Source: JBEAOO01 sp041164825
Lineage (GTDB): Bacteria > Pseudomonadota > Gammaproteobacteria > Burkholderiales > Burkholderiaceae_C
Assembly: GCA_041164825.1 (NCBI GenBank)
Contig: JBEAOO010000258.1
Coordinates: 1-15,835 of the forward strand
DNA length: 15,835 bases
Direction of reading: 5' to 3'
The position numbers were made by a program, and so were the translations under genes. Under the pieces are notes generated by a model, which was given only the letters and a program-made list of their open reading frames with translations, was not told the DNA's origin and did not search any database. Position 1 is the stretch's first letter, and each line of letters starts with the position of its first letter. Shown in pieces: positions 1 through 7,191 of this stretch.

Positions 1-3000
1 GCGCAGCAACTTGTCAAGATCAACGATCACCACCTGGGTGTCGCCGGCCACCCGCTGCTGGATCTTTTGCGCCAGCTCGTACACGTTCACTGGCAACCCA
101 CCCAGGCCTGGAATGATCATGAAGATCTTGGGCGCCGACGCGGCGCCCAAGCGCACAAAATCGGCGCTGCCCGCCACGGCCAAGCGGGTGAGCAAAGTCA
201 GCTGCCGGAAGTGTGGAGCGGCCAGAAAGGCTGCCACGTCAAATCGCAAACCCTGCTCGCGCCTCAGTGTGGCGGCCAGACGCATGGCCATCAAGGAGGA
301 GCCGCCGGCTTGCAAGAAATGGCTGTGCGCCTGGATGGATTCGGGAGCCACCTTCAACCACCGGGCCCAGGCCTCACGCAGCACGCTTTCAAAAGGCGAG
401 ACATATCCCACAGGCGGAACCAGTGGAGGCGAGCTCGGCGACAAGGGCAGTGCCGGGGCGGCGTTTGGCGATGGATTGGCACACAGGGTGTCCAGATGGC
501 GAACAAAGGCCTGCCAAACCGCCGGCACTTGGCCGCCGGTGAAGGCACTTTGCACGGCCTCGATGGTGCAACTCACCTGCCCGGCCACACGGGCCACATG
601 GAGACACAGGCTGTAGCGTGCTGATTGTTGGGGCACGCGAATCAGCGTGGCATGCGCATCACCCAGCGGCAGGTCGCGGGTGGGATCGAGCCGCCAAGTG
701 AAGGCGAACTGCGAAAGATGTTGCGCCAATGCGCCTGCACCCGGCCGGTCGGCCAAGCGTTTGGCCAGTTCAGACAGTGGCTGAAAGCCCGACTCCTGTG
801 CGCTCACCACGGTCGCCATCACACGCCGCAATGCAGCTTGCGGGTCTTCGCCAAGCGCACACCCGGCCTCAAGCAGACGAACATCGATCCAATAGGCCAG
901 GGGCTCCAGCAGCTCAGGCTCGGTGCGGCGGGAGAAAGGCGTGGCCACAAACCGGTACGCCGAACCGAACACCTCCTGAACCGCTTGCCCGTAGGCCCCC
1001 AACAGCAGCGGAAACGGCGTGCAGCCCCATCGTTCGCACGCGGTGTTCAAGGCCTGCTGCAAGGGCGGGGAAAGCGCGAATACCTGCTCTGCCCCCGCCG
1101 CAGGTGCGCGCACCAGCGGCGGCGCCAAGCCGCCCAAGGCTGCGTCAACTCGTTCCGCCAGTTGATCGAGTGCGCCGCCTTGCACCCAAGCAGCTTCCAG
1201 CTGAGGCAGATTGAAGGGCGAGCCATCCACCTCTGGCAGCGCGGCGCCTTGCAAGATGGCGTGCAGTTCTTCGAGCGCGTGGTTGACGCTGGCCTCGTCA
1301 ATGACGGCGTGGTGCACGGTCCACACGCACAGTTGTTCTTCGGCCCCGAGGACCGGCCAGCATTCGACCCGCATGACGCCCGCGGCGGCGGTGTCGAGCG
1401 GCCGATTGAGCTGCGAGAGCAAGGACGCGGGCCAGTCCATGTCGGCCGGTGCAGACTCGATCGGCGGGTGCTGTTGCCACCAGCCGGGCGCGAGTTCGGG
1501 CTCCAACCAAGCCTGCACCAGGTCGGCATCGAGCCGCACATGGGCACGCAGCAGCGGGTGCCGCCGGGCAAGCTGCTCAAAAGCCACGCGCAGTCGTCCC
1601 GGGGCCATTGCCCCCCGGATGAGCAAAGCACTGTGCACCAAGTAGGCGCTGCCAGTGGGGTCGAGCTGCGTGGCTGCCAGCAGGCTTTGGGCGCCTTGCG
1701 TCAGGGTGATGGCCGTGCGACCGTCCGCACCGGCCATCAACGGTGCCACCGCCGCGGGCGGGGCCAGTTGCAACTGAGCCGCCAACTCGCAAAGGACCGG
1801 GTGCTTCAGAACCAGCACCGGGCTGAGCTCGCGCCCCAGGCGTTTGGCGACCAGTGCGCTGACGTGCAGGGCCAGCAAAGAGGTGCCGCCAATGCGCTGG
1901 AAATGAGATTGCCGGCCGATGCGTGCGTGTGGCAACAACGCTTGCCAGATTGCGGCCAGCGACGCTTCGTGCGGCGTTTGCCACAGCGGCGAGGCCTCTT
2001 CGCCAGCAGCAGCGGCGTCGGTGCCAGCCTGCTTGGCTTCGTCGAGCAGGAGATGCAGGGCGGCGCGGTCGACCTTGCCGTTCACGGTGGTGGGCAACCG
2101 AGGCAAGGCCAACCATTGCTTGGGGAGGGCCACCGCAGGCAGGCGCGCGGCCACCTCGGCGATCACGTGTTCGAGGTCAGGGGCGGCAGCGCCTCCCAGC
2201 CCAGCATAGGCTGCGGCCAGGTGGTGACTGGCGGCGTCGTCACCGCGTTCGAGCACCGCCACCTCGCCCACGCCCGGACAGCCAGCGAGAGCGAGTTCCA
2301 CCTCGTCCAACTCGATGCGCTGCCCTTGCAGCTTGACTTGGCGGTCTGCGCGCCCCAAAAACTCATAACAACCGGGGCGGCGCAGGCGAACCAGATCGCC
2401 AGAGCGGTACCAGCGCTCTCCATCCCTCTCGATGAACTTCTCGCTCGTCAGCACGGGGTCGTTGATGTAGCCCAGCGCCAAGCCGGCACCGCCAATCAAG
2501 AGCTCTCCTGGTTCGTCCGCGGGAACAGCCTCAGACTTCCGGGACAGCACGCTCACACGGGTCCCGGGCACGGGCGAGCCGACAGGGATGCCTGCCGCAT
2601 GCAGGGTATCGGCCACCGTGACGGGGTGCATCAAACTCGCGACCGTTCCTTCGGTGGGCCCGTAGGCGTTGAGCAGGCGCACGCCGGGATGGGCCTGCAA
2701 AAAGCTGCGCATGTGCGCGGGTGATGCTCGCTCGCCACCGGTGAGCACCTGGCGCAGGCCGCTCAGCGCCGGCAACTGCAAATCAACCATCGCATTGAAC
2801 ATCGATGTGGTCAGCAACGCATGGGTGACCTGCCGCTCGGTGATGAGCCGCGCGAGCTGATCAACCGACGGCAAGCTGCCTTCGGCCACCACCAACGTGG
2901 CGCCGTTGAGCAACGCGGCCCAGATCTCGAACGTGCTGGCATCGAACGCGGGAGAAGCCGCCATGAGCCAACGCGCGTCTGACGGGAACTCGGCCAGCGC

Positions 3001-5112
3001 GTGGGTGGTGAGCAAGGGCAACAGGCCCTGCGCCGGCAAGAGCACGCCTTTGGGCAGACCCGTGGAACCGGAGGTGAACATGGCGTAGAGCGGATCGCCG
3101 TCGCTGCGGGGCGCCCAGTCGTCTGATGCGTCGTCAGGTGCCGCGCTGACCTCGTTCACATCGAGCACCTGGGTGCCCACTGGCACGACCAAGTCTGAGG
3201 GTGAGGCACCGTCGATGAGCAACATGCGCGGCGCCAGCACGCTGAGGATGCGTTGCACACGTTGTCCAGGCGCGGCCGTGTCGATGGGTGCGTAGGCCGC
3301 ACCGCAACGGACCACCGCGAGCACCGTCACCACCAGCATGGCGGAGCGAGGCATCAGCAGTGGCACACAATCGCCGGCCTTCAACCCCCGCGACCGAAGC
3401 TGGCGCGCCAGCGCTGCGCTGCGTGCGTCGAGCTCGCCCCGGGTCAGGCTGAGGCTGAGGCTGTACAGAGCCGGCTTGTCAGGCTGCGCCACCAAATGGG
3501 CTTGAACGCGCTGCGCAAAGGTCGGTGCTTCGCTGACGGCACCTGGGGCAGCCTGCAAGGCCCAGAGGCTGGCCAACGCCCGGCGATCGGTTTTGCCGTT
3601 GAGCGTGATGGGCAGCCGCGCCAAAGGCAACAACACACTCGGCACGGCTGCAGGGGGCAAGCGATCTGCCAGGTGCTTGCGCACCACGCCGACATCCGGC
3701 GCCTGACCCTGCAGACCGCTGACAAAGGCCACCAGCTGGGCGTCTTGCGCATCGGCTTCGGTCAACAACACGGCAGCTTCAGCGACGCCCGGGGCCAGGA
3801 CGAGTTGGGCCTCGATCTCATCCAATTCCACCCGGTGGCCACGCACCTTGACTTGGCGGTCCACACGACCGAGGAAGTTCACCACCCCATCGCTGCGCTG
3901 CTGCACCAGGTCGCCAGTGCGGTACCAGCGCAGCCCATCGGCACCGACAAATTTGCGAGCCGTGAGGGCCGCGTCGCCCAGATAGCCTAAAGCGACGCCC
4001 TCACCAGATGCCCACAGCTCACCCACGACTGGCTGCACCGGGCGGGAGGCCGGCATGACGCCCGAGCTCAACGCAGCGGCGGCAACATCATCCTCCACGG
4101 GCACCACCCGAATGGACGTGCCACGGATGGGTCGACCAATAGGGATGCCTTCTGGTGCGCGGGTGTCGTCCAGCGTGATGCGGTGGGTGAGCGTGAAGGT
4201 GGTGTTTTCAGTGGGGCCGTAGCCATTGATCAACTGCACCTGTGGGTGGGCATGCAGAAACCGCTCGGCGTGCCGGGGCGAGACACGATCACCACCGGTC
4301 AGCAACTGGGACAGGCCGCCCAGGCTGGGCAACTGATCGTCCACCATGGCATTGAAGAGGGCCGAGGTCATCCAGGCATCGCTGATGCGCTGCCGAACCA
4401 GGAAATCGGCCAGTTCATCCAAACCTGGCGTGGCTTGAGGCTGAACCACGCAACAAGCACCGTTCAACAAGGGCGCCCACAACTCGAGTGTGGAGGCATC
4501 GAATGCGGGCGAGGACATGTGGGCCCAGCGCTGTTCTGTTGCAAAGCGAGCGTAGTCGGCGCCACACACCAAACGAACAATGCCACTGCCGGGCACCAAC
4601 ACGCCTTTTGGCAAGCCGGTCGAGCCCGAGGTGAACATCACGTAGGCGGGATGGTCGACAGGCACATCTGCCCATGCGGCCACATTCACCGACGCGGTGT
4701 CCTGCGCTTGATGCGCCTGCCACCAGGCATCCGCATCAAAAGTCGCCGAAATGCCGCCCTGCCAGACATCTGCGGCCACGCCAGCCTGGCCGGTCACCAG
4801 CAAGTGCGTCGACAGGGCTTCCAGCATCTGGCGTTGACGTTGCGCCGGACTGGACAGATCAATGGGCGCGTAGATCGCCCCCAAGCGAACCAACGCCACC
4901 GTGGCGATGAGGCCGGGAAGCCCTCGGGGTAAGCATACGGCGACAGGGTGCCCCGGCTGCACCCCCACGCGCGCCAAGGCATGGGCCAACGCTCCACTGG
5001 CCGCATCAAGTGCCAGATAGCTCAGCGTCTGGGTGCCGCACTGCGCCGCGCAGCGCTCGCCATGGGTCTGAAAACTCTGAGCAAGCAGGGACTGCAGGGA
5101 ACTTCTGGCCAT
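1..5112 (-). CDS. Non-ribosomal peptide synthetase, A-A-PCP-C-PCP-TE (3' end outside window)
   Basis: Open frame of 1704 codons from ATG at 5112, running off the left edge. An in-frame stop at 5155-5157 and the lack of another ATG/GTG/TTG fix the start; the RBS is weak. Domains by residue: adenylation A1 (about 1-515; TSGSTGLPKG near 159, FDAST, NGYGPTE, NGKTDR near 505); adenylation A2 (about 530-1020; TSGSTGLPKG near 680, FDAST, NAYGPTE, NGKVDR near 1011); carrier 1 (IGGTS, Ser 1078); condensation (about 1130-1560; RHPLLRA, HHAVIDE at 1267, NRPLD); carrier 2 (AGGSS, Ser 1606); and the start of a thioesterase (PGLGG near 1670). There is no C domain before A1, so this looks like an initiation protein. 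The second module has no A domain of its own. Inferred role: two A domains charge two carriers, C makes one peptide bond, and TE releases a dipeptide-like product. The substrate is not assigned. Domain calls are firm; the product is unknown. Confidence 0.95.
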   Translation of the reverse strand, partial: MARSSLQSLLAQSFQTHGERCAAQCGTQTLSYLALDAASGALAHALARVGVQPGHPVAVCLPRGLPGLIATVALVRLGAIYAPIDLSSPAQRQRQMLEALSTHLLVTGQAGVAADVWQGGISATFDADAWWQAHQAQDTASVNVAAWADVPVDHPAYVMFTSGSTGLPKGVLVPGSGIVRLVCGADYARFATEQRWAHMSSPAFDASTLELWAPLLNGACCVVQPQATPGLDELADFLVRQRISDAWMTSALFNAMVDDQLPSLGGLSQLLTGGDRVSPRHAERFLHAHPQVQLINGYGPTENTTFTLTHRITLDDTRAPEGIPIGRPIRGTSIRVVPVEDDVAAAALSSGVMPASRPVQPVVGELWASGEGVALGYLGDAALTARKFVGADGLRWYRTGDLVQQRSDGVVNFLGRVDRQVKVRGHRVELDEIEAQLVLAPGVAEAAVLLTEADAQDAQLVAFVSGLQGQAPDVGVVRKHLADRLPPAAVPSVLLPLARLPITLNGKTDRRALASLWALQAAPGAVSEAPTFAQRVQAHLVAQPDKPALYSLSLSLTRGELDARSAALARQLRSRGLKAGDCVPLLMPRSAMLVVTVLAVVRCGAAYAPIDTAAPGQRVQRILSVLAPRMLLIDGASPSDLVVPVGTQVLDVNEVSAAPDDASDDWAPRSDGDPLYAMFTSGSTGLPKGVLLPAQGLLPLLTTHALAEFPSDARWLMAASPAFDASTFEIWAALLNGATLVVAEGSLPSVDQLARLITERQVTHALLTTSMFNAMVDLQLPALSGLRQVLTGGERASPAHMRSFLQAHPGVRLLNAYGPTEGTVASLMHPVTVADTLHAAGIPVGSPVPGTRVSVLSRKSEAVPADEPGELLIGGAGLALGYINDPVLTSEKFIERDGERWYRSGDLVRLRRPGCYEFLGRADRQVKLQGQRIELDEVELALAGCPGVGEVAVLERGDDAASHHLAAAYAGLGGAAAPDLEHVIAEVAARLPAVALPKQWLALPRLPTTVNGKVDRAALHLLLDEAKQAGTDAAAAGEEASPLWQTPHEASLAAIWQALLPHARIGRQSHFQRIGGTSLLALHVSALVAKRLGRELSPVLVLKHPVLCELAAQLQLAPPAAVAPLMAGADGRTAITLTQGAQSLLAATQLDPTGSAYLVHSALLIRGAMAPGRLRVAFEQLARRHPLLRAHVRLDADLVQAWLEPELAPGWWQQHPPIESAPADMDWPASLLSQLNRPLDTAAAGVMRVECWPVLGAEEQLCVWTVHHAVIDEASVNHALEELHAILQGAALPEVDGSPFNLPQLEAAWVQGGALDQLAERVDAALGGLAPPLVRAPAAGAEQVFALSPPLQQALNTACERWGCTPFPLLLGAYGQAVQEVFGSAYRFVATPFSRRTEPELLEPLAYWIDVRLLEAGCALGEDPQAALRRVMATVVSAQESGFQPLSELAKRLADRPGAGALAQHLSQFAFTWRLDPTRDLPLGDAHATLIRVPQQSARYSLCLHVARVAGQVSCTIEAVQSAFTGGQVPAVWQAFVRHLDTLCANPSPNAAPALPLSPSSPPLVPPVGYVSPFESVLREAWARWLKVAPESIQAHSHFLQAGGSSLMAMRLAATLRREQGLRFDVAAFLAAPHFRQLTLLTRLAVAGSADFVRLGAASAPKIFMIIPGLGGLPVNVYELAQKIQQRVAGDTQVVIVDLDKLLR

Positions 5113-5337
5113 CCGTAGGGACTGACTTCGCAGGAATGTGATGTGGCGGCCGCGCTAGAGCATGCCGATTGGACGCCTTCGTATTTTGCGGGGCCAGCAC
5201 GCCATCTTGGTCGCGATCAGCCACTCGATTGGGTGTCGCAAACCAGCCAGAAATCACGGCCAAGCCTGCATTGTTGCCTGCAAATGGGCAAGAATCGGAA
5301 CGTCGCCCCAGAAACATTGCCCCGAGCAGATTGCGCC
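5113..5337. promoter_or_regulatory. Divergent intergenic region between NRPS and epsI
   Basis: These 225 bp separate the starts of two genes read outward, so promoters for both must lie here or inside the flanking coding ends. I found no convincing -35/-10 or -24/-12 pair on either strand. A short inverted repeat, TTGCC at 5274-5278 and GGCAA at 5287-5291 with 8 nt between, sits about 47 bp before the epsI start. It is the only symmetric element seen and may be chance. Confidence 0.4.
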
Positions 5338-6054
5338 ATGAAAGCCCTGACAACCTCTGTATTGATTGCCACACTGATGGCCACTGGCGCCGCCACCGGC
5401 TATGTGGCACGCCCAGGCGCCAAGCAGGCCATCAAAAAGAACAGCGAGTTCTCGCTGGAAGCCATCGTGCCTCAGGCCTTTGGCGACTGGAAAATGGTGC
5501 CCAGCACCGGAAATACCGTGGTCAATCCGCAAACCCAGGAGATGCTCGACAAGCTCTATAGCCAGGTGCTGACACGCTCCTATGTGAACTCACAAGGCTA
5601 CGTGATCATGCTGTCGCTGGCCTATGGCGACGACCAACGAGGCGGCCTGCAAACACACCGGCCTGAAGTTTGTTACCCCGCACAGGGATTCAAACTAGCC
5701 CAAGATCAATCGCTGGATATTCAAACCTCGTTTGGCAAGATCGCCGGAAAACGCCTCGATACGCAGCTCGGCAATCGGCATGAGCCGTTGACCTATTGGC
5801 TGACGGTGGGCGGCAAACCCATCATCAGCGACATTGAGCGCCGTGTGATGGAGGTCCGGCTTGCGCTGACAGGTCAAATCCCGGACGGGCTGTTGTTCCG
5901 TGTCTCGTCGATTGACCCGGACACGAACCCGAACGGCGCGTGGCAAAAACAACAAGCATTTGTTGAAGCCCTGCTGGGCGCAGTGCCAGAGAAGGAGCGC
6001 CGCCGGCTGAGCGGTTTGGGGCCGGCACTCTCCGGCGCAGCCGCGGGCAGCTGA
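5338..6054 (+). CDS. epsI: Exosortase accessory protein EpsI (DUF3485 family)
   Basis: A 238-residue protein. The hallmark is HRPEVCYP at residues 107-114, matching the conserved H-x-P-E-x-C-Y-P signature of EpsI proteins, which accompany or are fused to exosortases. The N-terminus (residues about 5-24) is one hydrophobic segment, a signal anchor, with the remainder periplasmic. The start at 5338 was chosen because it directly precedes this segment; an upstream in-frame ATG at 5143 would add a hydrophilic, non-conserved leader. Known role: EpsI is required with its exosortase for PEP-CTERM protein export or processing, and its conserved Cys is thought to be functionally important; the chemistry is not settled. 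It lies on the opposite strand from xrtB with the PEP-CTERM gene between, whereas it usually directly follows the exosortase. A strong terminator follows. Confidence 0.88.
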   Translation: MKALTTSVLIATLMATGAATGYVARPGAKQAIKKNSEFSLEAIVPQAFGDWKMVPSTGNTVVNPQTQEMLDKLYSQVLTRSYVNSQGYVIMLSLAYGDDQRGGLQTHRPEVCYPAQGFKLAQDQSLDIQTSFGKIAGKRLDTQLGNRHEPLTYWLTVGGKPIISDIERRVMEVRLALTGQIPDGLLFRVSSIDPDTNPNGAWQKQQAFVEALLGAVPEKERRRLSGLGPALSGAAAGS

Positions 6055-6082
6055 CCTCGGAGCGAACACCCATCACGTACAG

Positions 6083-6108
6083 AAAGCGGGCATGGGCCCG
6101 CTTTTTTT
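6083..6108 (+). terminator. Rho-independent terminator of epsI
   Basis: A 9-bp perfect stem (6083-6091 with 6096-6104, AAAGCGGGC paired to GCCCGCTTT), a 4-nt loop and a T tract through 6108. It begins 28 bp after the epsI stop codon and is correctly oriented for that gene. Confidence 0.9.
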
Positions 6109-6139
6109 CGCCCAAGCACCAAAGGTCAGAACGGGCATG

Positions 6140-6167
6140 AAAAAAGCCGCTCCAAGAGCGGCTTTTT
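6140..6167 (-). terminator. Terminator of the PEP-CTERM gene (possibly bidirectional)
   Basis: A perfect 12-bp stem (6141-6152 with 6156-6167) with a CAA loop. Read on the minus strand it ends in a run of T and lies about 20 bp after the stop codon at 6187. The symmetric A/T flanks mean it could also stop plus-strand readthrough from epsI. Confidence 0.88.
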
Positions 6168-6186
6168 CACTAGCGGAGACTGAAGA

Positions 6187-6804
6187 TCAGTCAGCGCGAC
6201 GGCGACGGGCCAGGAAGCCCACGCCAGCCAGACCGGCCAGCATCAGAGCGTAGGTGCTGGGTTCCGGCACGGCGGTCACGACCAACAAGTCTTGAGCCTT
6301 GGAGCTTTCCAGCTTGGCGATCGTGGCGTAGGACGTAACGCTGTTCAGCTGGCTGAAGTCGAATGCACCGACACCAGCCAAGGTGAAGTCGCCGCCCGAG
6401 AAGCTGTAAGAACCGCTGTCCTCGTAGACAATTTCCCAAATGATGGCTTGGTTCAGGGCCGACTCTTCCTTGGTGCCAGGAATGAAGGTGCCTTCATTCA
6501 GCATCCATTGCACGGCCTTGGTCAGGTCAGCCTGCTTGGCGCCGAAAGTGGTTTCCGTGAAGTCCAGCGGCAAGATGCTGCTGTGGATGCCTTGCGTGAT
6601 TTCCACGCAGTATGCAACAAACGAACCATTCACTTCGAAAGCGCCGGCAGCTTCGTTGTACGAGAAGGCCGGGGAGTCAGTCGAGGTAACGACCACAGGC
6701 AGGGCGCCTGCAACGTAACTAACGCTGCTAACGACCAAAGCGTGAGCGGGGGCGGCGGCAACAGCGGCGGCGGCAACGAATGCGTTCAGCAGAAACTTCT
6801 TCAT
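6187..6804 (-). CDS. Secreted PEP-CTERM sorting-signal protein with thioester-like motifs
   Basis: A 205-residue protein. Residues 1-22 are a signal peptide ending in AHA. Residues 179-205 form a textbook PEP-CTERM signal: VPEPST, a hydrophobic span (about 184-198) and a terminal RRRR cluster. A GGGAG ribosome site (6813-6817) lies 8 nt before the ATG. The gene sits between epsI and xrtB, so it is the obvious candidate XrtB substrate: membrane-inserted, cut near PEP and released or attached outside the cell. The core (23-178) has one Cys (C66, in AYCVE) and a NQAIIWE motif (Q119, W123). This pair resembles the Cys and Gln motifs of internal-thioester adhesin domains; that is inference. The core is otherwise unrecognised. 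Convergent with epsI, with terminators between. Confidence 0.9.
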   Translation of the reverse strand: MKKFLLNAFVAAAAVAAAPAHALVVSSVSYVAGALPVVVTSTDSPAFSYNEAAGAFEVNGSFVAYCVEITQGIHSSILPLDFTETTFGAKQADLTKAVQWMLNEGTFIPGTKEESALNQAIIWEIVYEDSGSYSFSGGDFTLAGVGAFDFSQLNSVTSYATIAKLESSKAQDLLVVTAVPEPSTYALMLAGLAGVGFLARRRRAD

Positions 6805-7191
6805 GGTTCAGACTCCCGAGGGGTTGAGGGTTTGGGTGAGACAGTTGCTATCTCTGAGACGGACTGTAGGTTCCCTGCTGGCTAACCCCTATCCCGCGAA
6901 CGGGGGGGCGTTACCGACTGCAACACCTCAGCAACAGCTGTTGTGCCACGAAGTTCACGAATTCATTCAGTGAACGCACTTCAATCCATCTGCCGCTGGC
7001 AATTTTCGCAGTTTGCGCGCCGAAAACACGCCCCGCACCCCCCACAGACGAGGGGTCTGCGCCACACAAGCTCGCTCGGTCCCCAATACAAAAGAGCACC
7101 TCAGCGAGGTGCTCTTTGTCGTGTCGGGAGGGGGCGCACGCCGGGTGATGCACCGGTCATGGCTGGAGAAGGCTGACCATCCCCCGCTGCG
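6805..7191. other. 387-bp intergenic region: PEP-CTERM promoter side and xrtB 3' flank
   Basis: This holds the upstream region of the PEP-CTERM gene (read leftward) and the trailer of xrtB. Seen directly: a G run around 6902-6908 beside CCCGCGAACGGG, a perfect 12-bp palindrome CAACAGCTGTTG at 6932-6943 adjoining GTGCCA, and the xrtB terminator at 7091-7117. Short possible frames here are not conserved-looking. No tRNA or repeat array was seen. Confidence 0.6.
7091..7117 (-). terminator. Terminator of the epsD-xrtB operon
   Basis: A perfect 12-bp stem (7091-7102 AAAGAGCACCTC with 7106-7117) and a 3-nt loop, about 75 bp after the xrtB stop. On the minus strand the descending arm ends in TTTT. 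It is close to symmetric, so it may act in both directions. Confidence 0.85.

Noticed and set aside
625..2724. Long plus-strand open frame of about 700 codons antisense to the NRPS
   Set aside because: It is the codon-aligned antisense of the GC-rich NRPS frame, shows no domain or family-like motif, and the minus strand carries intact catalytic motifs throughout.
5143..5337. N-terminal extension of epsI to an upstream ATG at 5143
   Set aside because: It adds 65 hydrophilic residues before the hydrophobic anchor, which does not fit the family layout.
6893..6910. G-rich tract with CCCGCGAACGGG upstream of the PEP-CTERM gene
   Set aside because: There is a single G run and a 4-bp stem; no four-run quadruplex pattern or riboswitch-like architecture.
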